Positions 8,349-16,806 of a stretch of 53,287 nucleotides of DNA are shown in pieces (the first letter of the stretch is position 1; every line of letters starts with the position of its first letter). The translations under genes were made by a program, and so were the position numbers. This stretch comes from an uncultured Saprospiraceae bacterium (GTDB lineage Bacteria; Bacteroidota; Bacteroidia; Chitinophagales; Saprospiraceae), in NCBI GenBank assembly GCA_938002665.1, contig CALLAE010000048.1:1-53287 (forward strand), read 5' to 3'. The notes beneath the pieces were generated by a model. The model was not told the origin of the DNA. It searched no databases and was given only the letters and a program-made list of their open reading frames with translations.

Positions 8349-11069
8349 ATGAAAAAACTACTACTTCTATGCGCCTTTTCGTGTATTAGTCTATTCTGTT
8401 CGGCTCAGGCCAGCATCACTGGACAGATTACCGATGGAGCCGATGATTCACCCCTTGTCGGTGCCACTGTTTTTGTGCTCGGAACCAATAATGCATCTAT
8501 AACAGATCTAGATGGAAATTTTATAATAGCCAACGTCCCGCCAGGCAACTATAATCTGGAAATCAGTTATATAGGATATGGAACTACTGTCAAAAATTTT
8601 GACATCACCGAAGGTAAAAACACAGTAGAAACACTATCATTAGAAGAAAGCGGAATAGGCTTAGAATCTGTAGTAATAACTGGAGTAATGGATATCGCTA
8701 GGGACAGAAAAACTCCAGTGGCTGTTTCTACAATAACAAGCAGAGAAATTACAGCAAGACTGGGAAACCAAGAACTTCCCGAGATATTAAGATATACCCC
8801 TTCTATCTATGTGACTAAGCAAGGTGGTGGTTTTGGAGATTCTAGAATTAATGTAAGAGGATTCACTCAAGAAAACACAGCAGTTCTAGTGAATGGTGTG
8901 CCAGTAAATGACATGGAAAACGGGAGAGTATTCTGGAGTAACTGGACTGGGCTCGCAGACGTTGCCTCTGCTATGCAAGTACAACGAGGGCTAGGGTCAT
9001 CAAAAATTGCTATTTCCTCAGTGGGTGGCACAGTCAATATTGTTACCAAAGTCACTGATCTAACACCAGGTGGAAATATAGGTGTTACAGTAGGAAATGA
9101 TGGCTACTTAAAAACAACCGCTTCTTATTCCACTGGAAAAAGCGCCAAAGGCTTTGCTTCTTCTATCTTACTAGGTAGAACTTCTGGTGATGGTTATGTT
9201 ACTGGTACCTCATTTACTGGCTACAATTTCTTCTTAGGACTAGGCTGGAGTGACAAAAAGGAAAAAAACAATTTTCAGTTTGTCTTGACAGGTGCACCGC
9301 AAGTGCATAATCAGCGAACAACTAGCTTCTTTAATATGGCCACTCTTGAAGATTACCAGACCTATGGAAACAGATATAACTACAATCATGGAGAACTGGA
9401 TGGAGAGGAATTTAACTGGAGAAGAAATTTCTATCATAAGCCAGTCGCCTCACTAAACTGGGATCGAAAAATCAATGATAAGATGAGCCTCAGTTCAGTT
9501 TTTTATGCCTCTAATGGTAGAGGTGGAGGAACAGGCGATATCGGTAGATTGCCTGGTTTTAAGTTTGCAAGTAATTCTATGTACAGAGACCCAGAAACTG
9601 GAGAGGTTCTCTGGAGTGACATACAAAAATATAATGCAGGTGAAAGTGTCACTTTCCAAGATGGAGAAACAAGACAAAGAGAACCTGCTGATGATGGTAG
9701 CTTTCTAAACACGTCTAGAGATAATGGACTTACGAGAAGAGCTTCTATAAACTCTCACAACTGGCAAGGTGCTATAATAAACCTTAACATAGAACAGAGC
9801 AAAGCACTAACTATTGATGTCGGCTTAGATCTAAGAAACTACAAAGGAATCCACTACAGACGTCTAGATAACCTGTTAGGTGCTGATGCGTATGTAGATA
9901 ATGATGATGTAAATAATCCAGACAACAGACTGAACACAACTTACACTTCTGGTTTCGGATCCATAGTCAATGTGTTCAAATCTATAGATGACGAAGAGAA
10001 AATAGATTATCACAATGATGGACTAGTTAGATGGTCTGGACTCTTTGGACAGATAGAATACTCCCCAGGTGCAGTCACAGGTTTCATCCAAGGTGCAATT
10101 TCAAATCAAGGGTTTAAAAGAGTGGATTACTTTAATTATCTAGATAGTGATCCATTACAAACAACAGACAGGGTCAATATCCTTGGAGGAAATATCAAGG
10201 GTGGCTTAAACTACAATCTAAATGATAATCACAATGTTTTCTTCAATGCAGGCTACTATAGTAGGCAACCAAATTTTGATGCAGTATTCTTAGATTTCGA
10301 AAACGAAATAAATGAAGACAGAAATAACGAGGCCACTGTAGGCTTAGAAGCAGGATATGGATTTAGAATGGGAGGTCTCAATTTAAATCTTAACGCATAT
10401 AGAACTTCATGGGCAAATAGATTTTTCCAGAATAGCGTAGACTTACCTTCTGGCGAAGAAGGAACAGGTACTTTCAAGGGGCTTACTCAGATCCATTCAG
10501 GCATAGAGTTAGACGGTCGCTACAGAATAAATGACATATTTACCATCAATGGTATGCTTTCCGTCAATGACTGGGTATACGATGGTGATGTTAATGCAGA
10601 CATCTTTGACGATGAACGAAACAAGTTAGGATCTTATACTCTATTCGTAGATAAAGTAAAAGTCGGTGATGCTGCACAGACAACAGCGAGAGTCGGAGTA
10701 GATGCAAAAATAGAAGGCTTCACTACTTCAGTAGACTGGTATCATGCAAGAAGAATTTTTGCAGATTTCAGAGGCAGCTTAGCAGAGGATTTTGGAAGTG
10801 AAGACGGTGACGTTTTTGAATTACCCGCTTACTCACTATTTGATCTAGGTTTAGGCTATACTTTATTGATGGGGGAAAATAAATCCAATGCATTAAGCCT
10901 TAGAATAAATGTTAACAATGTACTAGACACAGAATATCTCTCAGAATCCAAAACTAATTTCTTACCAAGTGATGATGCTTCAGAAAATTGGAATGGTGTC
11001 AACCAGAGAAACAAAGTCTTCTTTGGATTTGGCAGAACATGGAATGCATCAATGAGATACTCATTCTAA
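8349..11069 (+). CDS. TonB-dependent outer-membrane receptor with carboxypeptidase-like N-terminal domain
   Basis: A 906-residue receptor. A signal peptide (1-19, cleaved near FCSAQA) is followed by a CarboxypepD-regulatory-like beta-sandwich (about 22-105). The plug domain (about 120-235) includes INVRGFTQENTAVLVNG and RGLGSSKIA. The rest is a 22-strand barrel ending in the outer-membrane signal of alternating hydrophobics and a terminal F (NASMRYSF). It imports an unknown ligand using TonB energy. No SusD-like lipoprotein is adjacent, so it is not a typical glycan-uptake pair. A hairpin terminator directly follows, so the gene is probably transcribed alone. Confidence 0.9.
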   Translation: MKKLLLLCAFSCISLFCSAQASITGQITDGADDSPLVGATVFVLGTNNASITDLDGNFIIANVPPGNYNLEISYIGYGTTVKNFDITEGKNTVETLSLEESGIGLESVVITGVMDIARDRKTPVAVSTITSREITARLGNQELPEILRYTPSIYVTKQGGGFGDSRINVRGFTQENTAVLVNGVPVNDMENGRVFWSNWTGLADVASAMQVQRGLGSSKIAISSVGGTVNIVTKVTDLTPGGNIGVTVGNDGYLKTTASYSTGKSAKGFASSILLGRTSGDGYVTGTSFTGYNFFLGLGWSDKKEKNNFQFVLTGAPQVHNQRTTSFFNMATLEDYQTYGNRYNYNHGELDGEEFNWRRNFYHKPVASLNWDRKINDKMSLSSVFYASNGRGGGTGDIGRLPGFKFASNSMYRDPETGEVLWSDIQKYNAGESVTFQDGETRQREPADDGSFLNTSRDNGLTRRASINSHNWQGAIINLNIEQSKALTIDVGLDLRNYKGIHYRRLDNLLGADAYVDNDDVNNPDNRLNTTYTSGFGSIVNVFKSIDDEEKIDYHNDGLVRWSGLFGQIEYSPGAVTGFIQGAISNQGFKRVDYFNYLDSDPLQTTDRVNILGGNIKGGLNYNLNDNHNVFFNAGYYSRQPNFDAVFLDFENEINEDRNNEATVGLEAGYGFRMGGLNLNLNAYRTSWANRFFQNSVDLPSGEEGTGTFKGLTQIHSGIELDGRYRINDIFTINGMLSVNDWVYDGDVNADIFDDERNKLGSYTLFVDKVKVGDAAQTTARVGVDAKIEGFTTSVDWYHARRIFADFRGSLAEDFGSEDGDVFELPAYSLFDLGLGYTLLMGENKSNALSLRINVNNVLDTEYLSESKTNFLPSDDASENWNGVNQRNKVFFGFGRTWNASMRYSF

Positions 11070-11094
11070 AATATTAGAAAATATAAAATATCTA

Positions 11095-11127
11095 GGCTGA
11101 ACCTCTAACAATGGTTCAGCCTTTTTT
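11095..11127 (+). terminator. Rho-independent terminator after the TonB receptor gene
   Basis: A perfect 9-bp stem, GGCTGAACC (11095-11103) with GGTTCAGCC (11113-11121), a 9-base loop and then six T residues. The ATG at 11111 in the following reading frame lies inside this hairpin, which argues against that ATG as a start. Confidence 0.85.
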
Positions 11128-11149
11128 ATATTACATAAAAACTCTTGAT

Positions 11150-12694
11150 ATGAAACAAACTTTACTTTTCTTATTGTTTTTTTTATTGACTCTGTCTAGT
11201 TCTTTTGCACAAACAGAAATAACGATAGAGCAAGCCAGAGAGGCAGATGCTGATGGTGTACTAGTCAGACTAGATGAAGAAGTTGTGCTAGAAGGAAAAG
11301 CCATAGGACCTAATTTCAGGCCTGATGGTCAGACTTTCGCACTGATAGATATTAACTCTGGTATTGGGATTACAGTTTTCTCACTTGACTCTGATGTAGG
11401 CTATGCTGTAAATGATTACGATAATCTGAGGGTAACTGGAAAGCTTACACAATTCAATGGACTCGCAGAAATAGAGCCCACTAGCATAGAAGTTCTTGCT
11501 CCAGGTGGTTTCAATCCATCATTGCCACTCGTGTCTGACCTGGATGAATCTACGGAATCATATCTGGTCGTATATAAAGATGCAACACTGGTAGACCCTA
11601 CTCAATGGCAAGATTCTGGCAGTTTCAATGTGGATGTCACTAATGGCACTACTACTATCCAAGTGAGGATAGACAGTGATACTGATATTACTGGTATGCC
11701 AGCGCCTACAGGCTCTTTTAGCATAACTGGCATCGGCGGGCAGTTTGATCAGGATGCACCCTTTGATTCTGGGTATCAACTATTCCCTAGAAGTATTATG
11801 GATATAGATCCTTATAATCCCGCTGGAACTACCTCTATCTATACTAGAGTTACAATGGATCAAATAAGAGAAAACGATGCAGATGGCGTACCAGTAATGA
11901 ACGAAGACAAAGTAGAAATTACCTCTACCGTCCATGGTATAAATTTGCGTCCTGCTGGCCTGCAGTTTACTATTATCAATGAAAACAATGTAGGAGTCGG
12001 CATATTCAGCCAGACTGAACAACTTAGCTACACAGTCCAAGAAGGAGATAGGATAACCGTACAAGGTACCTTAGGGCACTTTAATGGTCTAACTCAAATT
12101 ACACCAGACTCCATAACCTTAGTCAGTCAAAATAATCCTTTAGTGCAACCGAGGGAAGTAACACAACTAGATGAAAGTACCGAATCATCACTGATTACGT
12201 TCTTTGTCGGTGACATTGTGGATCCTGCGGAGTGGCTAGGTGACGGATCTTCTTTTAATGTTAACTATCTAGATGCCAATTCTTCAAACAATATGTTAGT
12301 AAGAATAGACAGTGATACCTATTGGGCTGATCAGTCTTCTCCTGGTGGTGCTGGAATCATTTGGACAGGCATCGGTGGTCAATTCGATAACACAGCCGCA
12401 CATGATGAAGGATATCAATTACTGCCTAGATATCAGGAGGATCTTGGATTCTGGCTGAGTACCTATGATATGTACCAAGGTGCCGTGAAGATATTTCCTA
12501 ACCCAACCACAGCTGCTATAACTATTAGTTCCGATCAGATACCTCAATCAGTAGAAGTTTATGGGCTGGATGGAAAATTACTGAAGTTAGCTTCTCCTAG
12601 TTCTGTTTCTTTAGAAGACCTGCAGTCCGGAATCTATATGATAAAAGTTCAGTTTGATGAAGGTGCCTATTTTCAGAGAGTTATCAAACAGTAG
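11150..12694 (+). CDS. Secreted T9SS protein with two tandem OB-fold-like modules
   Basis: I start the gene at the ATG at 11150 (514 residues). It begins a clean signal peptide MKQTLLFLLFFLL ending at SSSFAQ, whereas the upstream in-frame ATG at 11111 sits in the preceding terminator. After the signal come two copies of a module of about 200 residues. Each starts with a DADGV motif, continues with LRPDG or FRPDG and [QH]FNGL, then LDESTES, VRIDSDT and TGIGGQFD, and ends GYQLLPR or GYQLFPR. The first half of each resembles the OB-fold nucleic-acid-binding-like domains common in secreted Bacteroidota proteins. A T9SS sorting domain (FPNPTTAAITI, LQSGIYMIKV) ends the protein. The ligand or substrate is unknown. 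Confidence 0.85.
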   Translation: MKQTLLFLLFFLLTLSSSFAQTEITIEQAREADADGVLVRLDEEVVLEGKAIGPNFRPDGQTFALIDINSGIGITVFSLDSDVGYAVNDYDNLRVTGKLTQFNGLAEIEPTSIEVLAPGGFNPSLPLVSDLDESTESYLVVYKDATLVDPTQWQDSGSFNVDVTNGTTTIQVRIDSDTDITGMPAPTGSFSITGIGGQFDQDAPFDSGYQLFPRSIMDIDPYNPAGTTSIYTRVTMDQIRENDADGVPVMNEDKVEITSTVHGINLRPAGLQFTIINENNVGVGIFSQTEQLSYTVQEGDRITVQGTLGHFNGLTQITPDSITLVSQNNPLVQPREVTQLDESTESSLITFFVGDIVDPAEWLGDGSSFNVNYLDANSSNNMLVRIDSDTYWADQSSPGGAGIIWTGIGGQFDNTAAHDEGYQLLPRYQEDLGFWLSTYDMYQGAVKIFPNPTTAAITISSDQIPQSVEVYGLDGKLLKLASPSSVSLEDLQSGIYMIKVQFDEGAYFQRVIKQ

Positions 12695-12748
12695 TGACTG
12701 ATAGCTCTAAGAGTAATGTAGCTCCGTTTCGAGATAAAAATAATTTAC

Positions 12749-12784
12749 AAGCCCATGTATCGTTTTGATATATGGGCTTTTCTT
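12749..12784. terminator. Hairpin terminator between convergent genes
   Basis: A 13-bp stem with one G-T pair, AAGCCCATGTATC (12749-12761) with GATATATGGGCTT (12767-12779), a GTTTT loop, and then TTCTT. It lies between the end of the secreted-protein gene and the convergent phosphoribosyltransferase gene. It fits the plus-strand gene best. Confidence 0.8.
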
Positions 12785-12837
12785 GTCATTTGTTAGGTCC
12801 CCAAAGAGTATTCTTGTACAGCGACATTTTCACATTT

Positions 12838-13332
12838 CTATTGCAAAAATGCAGCCTTACTGCTTTCCTTTTTTATGTCTACTGCTATATTTTCTTTTAG
12901 CGTTGTAGCGAGCGATAACCCTACATAATCCACTTGAATAGGAAAAGACTTATGCTTTCTGTCTACAAGAACTGCTGCCTCTATCTTTTTTGGAAGAAAA
13001 TTCATGAGTGGCTTCATGGCATAGAAAAGAGTACGTCCTGTGTTAGCAACATCATCTATAACAATGATGTGCCTCCCGTTTAGATTTTTGATTTCTACAT
13101 CTAAAGTGATCTCCGAGTCCAAAGGGTCTGCAGGATTCAGACTGATAGTACCTAACTCTATTTCTTTGGAGGAGATGGCTTCGTACTGATCCTTTAGAAG
13201 CTTGGCAAAATTATAGCCATTCTTATTTATCCCAAGAAAAATAGGTTTCTTAACCTGGGTATTTTGTTCCCATATTTGGTAAGCAAGGCGTCTAATCTTC
13301 TGGTTGATTTCTTTATTATTTAAAATTTTCAT
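12838..13332 (-). CDS. PyrR-like phosphoribosyltransferase
   Basis: A 164-residue type I phosphoribosyltransferase. The PRPP-binding motif is IIVIDDVANTGRTL (about residues 89-102). The segments AAVLVDRKHKSFPIQVDYVG and an early LGINKNGYNFAKLL closely follow the layout of PyrR, the uracil phosphoribosyltransferase and attenuator protein of the pyr operon. It is slightly shorter than PyrR (about 180). No pyr gene is adjacent and I see no PyrR binding leader, so whether it is an enzyme, a regulator or both is open. It is divergent from the next gene, with 96 bases between. Confidence 0.75.
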   Translation of the reverse strand: MKILNNKEINQKIRRLAYQIWEQNTQVKKPIFLGINKNGYNFAKLLKDQYEAISSKEIELGTISLNPADPLDSEITLDVEIKNLNGRHIIVIDDVANTGRTLFYAMKPLMNFLPKKIEAAVLVDRKHKSFPIQVDYVGLSLATTLKENIAVDIKKESSKAAFLQ

Positions 13333-13428
13333 CCTTTTCTAGATTCTAATCTATTATGCGAACTGATATCATAAAGGTATTTAGTATTATTGAGACTACA
13401 GAAGTTATAAATCTAGAAAGCCAAATAG

Positions 13429-13911
13429 ATGAGAAGAGACTTAATCGCTTTACCAGAAGATTCTAAAGTATGGATATATCAGTCTGATAAAAAAATAGCT
13501 GATCAGGCCTCCCAAGACATAAAAGATGCCCTATATACTTTTTCGATGAACTGGCAGTCTCATGGGAGTGAGCTAGATAGCTATGCACATCTTTTTCACC
13601 ACCAGTTTGTAGTTATGGTTGCGGACGGCTCACAACTACCTAGTGGCTGCTCCATAGATTCTTCTGTTCATTTTATTTCAGCACTAGGAGAAAAACACGG
13701 AATAGACTTCTTTAATAGAATGAATTTCGCATATCTGATAGACGATCATGTACATACAGTGAAAAGCTCTGAACTAAAAGCCGCGTACAGCAATAAAATC
13801 ATCAATGAAGAAACCTTAATGTTTGATAATCTCGTCAATATAAAATCAGATTTCTTAGAAAAGTGGATTGTTCCTTTACGGGATAGCTGGCACACTAAGT
13901 TCTTAGATTAA
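13429..13911 (+). CDS. Conserved Bacteroidota protein of unknown function
   Basis: A 160-residue soluble protein starting MRRDLIALPEDSKVWIYQS. I recall relatives widely carried in Bacteroidota under the label ABC transporter ATPase. This sequence, however, has no Walker A, no LSGG signature and no Walker B, so that label would be wrong here. It is mixed alpha/beta with a moderately acidic centre and one conserved-looking HHQFVVMVAD segment. There is no signal peptide or membrane segment. Seventy-five bases separate it from the next gene on the same strand. No function can be offered. Confidence 0.8.
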   Translation: MRRDLIALPEDSKVWIYQSDKKIADQASQDIKDALYTFSMNWQSHGSELDSYAHLFHHQFVVMVADGSQLPSGCSIDSSVHFISALGEKHGIDFFNRMNFAYLIDDHVHTVKSSELKAAYSNKIINEETLMFDNLVNIKSDFLEKWIVPLRDSWHTKFLD

Positions 13912-13986
13912 TCTATCCAGTCGCCTATTTAATAGATTTGTCGTACTTATAGGAATTAATTGAGCTGCTAATCAAGTTGTACTTAT

Positions 13987-14451
13987 ATGTTCAAAAAGAT
14001 AAAGGATATATTAGGAATAGAAGGGGTCAAATTAGAACTACTCTGTCCTGAAGAGATAGAAAGATCAGCGGATTACGTGCAGGGTCAGATTATCATTACC
14101 AGCAAATCTGCTAAAACCATAGAGGGCCTAACTATCAAGCTCATTGAAAAATATCAGAGGGGTAGGAAAGAGTCCAAGTTGATAGATGAATATATGCTCA
14201 GTTCTATGGACATAGAAGCGGATTTAGATATAGTGCCTGACCAAGTAGAAAAAATGGATTTCAAGCTACCTATAAGTTTGTTACTCTCAGAGATGGACCA
14301 GTTCGAAAGAAGAAACATTCTGACTTCAGGACTTGCTAAGGTTGCAAAGAAACTTAAAAAAGTCTCATCTACTTACAGAGTGGAAGTATCTGCTAAAGTA
14401 AAGGGCATAGCTTTAGACCCTATAGTAAAGCAACAAGTAACGCTTACTTAG
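13987..14451 (+). CDS. Spo0M/arrestin-like small protein (tentative)
   Basis: A 154-residue soluble protein, MFKKIKDILGIEGVKLELL onwards, predicted to be mostly beta strand. The pattern of a short helix, a charged strand pair and a VQGQIIITS strand recalls the N-terminal arrestin-like domain of the Spo0M family. Here it is about half the length of Bacillus Spo0M, so it would be a single arrestin lobe. The match is by eye and weak; the coding call is firmer than the family. Its last 8 bases overlap the end of the convergent lipoprotein gene. Confidence 0.6.
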   Translation: MFKKIKDILGIEGVKLELLCPEEIERSADYVQGQIIITSKSAKTIEGLTIKLIEKYQRGRKESKLIDEYMLSSMDIEADLDIVPDQVEKMDFKLPISLLLSEMDQFERRNILTSGLAKVAKKLKKVSSTYRVEVSAKVKGIALDPIVKQQVTLT

Positions 14452-15379
14452 AAGCTTGTTTTGCCTTTCGTTTCTCTTCTATCATTTGAAGAATTTCTTC
14501 ATCTGATTTTCCTAGGTTTTCGATGAGGAATTCTACATCATCTGCAAGATCATGGTCAGGATAATCAGCTAAGAACTTATCATAAATCTCTCTAGCCTTA
14601 GCATCATCTTGAAGATTATTCTCAATGATGAAGCCTTTGAGAAATAAGGAAGTCGGTGCTTTGTCATAATTAGGATACTTCTCCAGTATCCAGTCATATA
14701 GAGCTAGGCTTTTAGGAAAAGTTCTGATAGATTTGGCCACCTCAGCAGACTTAAACAGGATTTCTGGCGTCTTTTCATTATCAGGATATCCCAGCGCATA
14801 AGCCTCACAAGCATCCACATACTTCATTGCAGCCCCTCTATTAATTCCTGTATTGTCTGTATCCACAAATAACTGCTCACCCAATTTATAGATATAATCA
14901 TCTACTGAAGTCATAGACTCCGAAAGTGCCGCTTTGGCTTCATCTATCTTATTAAAGTCAGAATGATTATCTATAAGGCTCCTGTAAAGAACATCAGAAG
15001 CGGAAGTTTTATTCATGCCTTTCATGATGCCTGCAAGATCAAAGATCTTCAGCGGGGTATCAGCCCCAGATGACTGCTTAATAAGTGGGAACAGAAAGGT
15101 AGCAGCTCTTGGTGCGATATTTTGTTCTGACGCAATTTTATAGCCGTACTCTAGTAGTTCTGTCTTTTTGCCTGCGTTCTTTTCTGTCTTAATACTCTCC
15201 AGAATACTATTGATTAACTTCGTTCCAGTCAATTGTGAAGGGTCTTTAGCATAGGCGGACTTAAGGGCCGAAAAACCATTATCTAGAGTTTGGGATGGAG
15301 TTCCTGTATCTGACTTACAAGAGGATAATAGCAGTGTAGCAAATACTAAGGAAATGGAACAGTTAATAATTGATCTCAT
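14444..15379 (-). CDS. Tetratrico-repeat-type lipoprotein
   Basis: A 311-residue lipoprotein. The signal peptide ends in the lipobox LLSSC with Cys21 as the lipidated residue. The rest is helical and repeats a TPR-like rhythm, for example AAMKYVDACEAYALGYPDNEKTP and SLALYDWILEKYPNYDKAP and AREIYDKFLADYPDHDLADD. The last two resemble the repeats of BamD/YbgF-type proteins. It is presumably anchored in the periplasmic or outer membrane leaflet as a binding scaffold. Conservation of BamD function is not implied: the length is close (about 245-300), but no bam gene is near. It overlaps the previous convergent gene by 8 bases. Confidence 0.8.
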   Translation of the reverse strand: MRSIINCSISLVFATLLLSSCKSDTGTPSQTLDNGFSALKSAYAKDPSQLTGTKLINSILESIKTEKNAGKKTELLEYGYKIASEQNIAPRAATFLFPLIKQSSGADTPLKIFDLAGIMKGMNKTSASDVLYRSLIDNHSDFNKIDEAKAALSESMTSVDDYIYKLGEQLFVDTDNTGINRGAAMKYVDACEAYALGYPDNEKTPEILFKSAEVAKSIRTFPKSLALYDWILEKYPNYDKAPTSLFLKGFIIENNLQDDAKAREIYDKFLADYPDHDLADDVEFLIENLGKSDEEILQMIEEKRKAKQASK

Positions 15380-15477
15380 AACATTCTTAAGCTAGTAAAC
15401 ACATTAAATTAAAGTCGAATATAAAGTAGTTTTCCCAACTCGTAAACAAATAGGAGAGAATAGTATTAAATCTATAG

Positions 15478-16806
15478 ATGAAAAATATATTTTGGTTTAG
15501 AAGAGATCTGAGATTAAATGATAATGCAGGCCTTTATCATGCCTTGAAATCAGGTAAAGAGGTACAACCTATCTTCATCTTTGATAAGAATATCCTTGAC
15601 AAACTGTCCGATAAAAAGGATGCACGGGTGAGCTTTATTCATTCTACCATTATGCAGCTAAGACAGGCCCTGCAGAACTTAGGGTCTGACTTGTGGATTT
15701 ACTATGGTAAGCCTGAAAGTATTTTCATGGCTTTGCTCACAAAAGAAAAAATAGAAGCTGTATACACTAACAGAGACTATGAAAGTTATGCACTTTCCAG
15801 AGATAGAAAGATTAAGGAGTTGTGTATAAGCAAGCAGGTAGATTTCCTGACATTCAAAGATCAGGTCATCTTTGAGTCTGATGAAGTGCTGAAAAAAGAC
15901 CAGACACCTTATACAGTCTTTACACCATATAAGCGCAGATGGTTAGAAAAGCTGGAGACTAAGAAATGGGCTAACCAGTCCTATTACTTCACTTCCTATC
16001 CCACTGAAAAGTACTTTGATAAGTTATCCACTTTCAGAAAATCAAAGACGCAAACAGTAAATTTGGAAGAGCTGAACTTTGAGCCTAACCTTGATCAATC
16101 CATACCCTCTAAATCAGTTGCTAGAAAAATAATAAAGAACTACCAAGAGCATAGAGATTTCCCAGCACTTAATGGCACCTCTCGCTTAGGCATACACTTT
16201 CGCTTTGGCACTATTAGCATAAGGGAGAAAGCCTTGCATGCATCAGCCCTCTCCGACACCTACCTCTCGGAACTGATATGGCGAGATTTTTATAGTCAGA
16301 TTTTGACCCATTTCCCCCATGTAGAAGCCAATGCTTTCAGAGCGAAATACGAAGCTGTAGAGTGGCGGAATAATGAAAAGGAATTCCAGTTGTGGTGTGA
16401 GGGAAGAACTGGCTACCCAATGGTAGACGCGGGTATGAGAGAACTGAATACTACAGGACATATGCATAATAGAGTGCGGATGGTAGTAGCTAGTTTTCTG
16501 ACTAAGCATCTGCTGATAGATTGGCGCTGGGGGGAGGCTTATTTTGCGGAGAAGTTATTGGATTTTGATCTGGCGAGTAATAATGGGGGCTGGCAGTGGG
16601 CTGCGGGCTGCGGGACGGATGCAGCGCCATACTTTAGGATCTTCAATCCTACTTCTCAGTTGGAGAAATTTGATAAAGAAAGAAAGTATGTAAAGCAGTG
16701 GGTAACCGAGTGGGGGACTGCCGACTATCCTGAACCAATAGTGGATCACAAAATGGCTAGAGAGAGATGCTTGATGGCGTATAAGGTGGCATTAGGGAAG
16801 ACTTAG
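15478..16806 (+). CDS. phrB: Deoxyribodipyrimidine photolyase, cryptochrome/photolyase family
   Basis: A 442-residue flavoprotein that repairs UV-induced cyclobutane pyrimidine dimers with blue light. The N-terminal alpha/beta antenna domain begins MKNIFWFRRDLRLNDN. The FAD domain holds WRDFYSQIL, GRTGYPMVDAGMRELNTTG and the diagnostic SNNGGWQWAAGCGTDAAPYF, followed by RIFNP. These match class I CPD photolyases of the E. coli Phr type. Length is slightly below the usual 470. The stop overlaps the stop of the next, convergent gene. Cryptochrome function cannot be excluded from the sequence. Confidence 0.92.
   Translation: MKNIFWFRRDLRLNDNAGLYHALKSGKEVQPIFIFDKNILDKLSDKKDARVSFIHSTIMQLRQALQNLGSDLWIYYGKPESIFMALLTKEKIEAVYTNRDYESYALSRDRKIKELCISKQVDFLTFKDQVIFESDEVLKKDQTPYTVFTPYKRRWLEKLETKKWANQSYYFTSYPTEKYFDKLSTFRKSKTQTVNLEELNFEPNLDQSIPSKSVARKIIKNYQEHRDFPALNGTSRLGIHFRFGTISIREKALHASALSDTYLSELIWRDFYSQILTHFPHVEANAFRAKYEAVEWRNNEKEFQLWCEGRTGYPMVDAGMRELNTTGHMHNRVRMVVASFLTKHLLIDWRWGEAYFAEKLLDFDLASNNGGWQWAAGCGTDAAPYFRIFNPTSQLEKFDKERKYVKQWVTEWGTADYPEPIVDHKMARERCLMAYKVALGKT

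Noticed and set aside
11780-12064. 94-codon minus-strand frame inside the duplicated secreted protein
   Set aside because: Antisense to a conserved module; no signal or family pattern.
12711-12745. Weak likeness of the region after 12694 to the repeat core at 114-174 and 1554-1614
   Set aside because: Only short matches around GTTTCG with gaps; not enough for a third copy.
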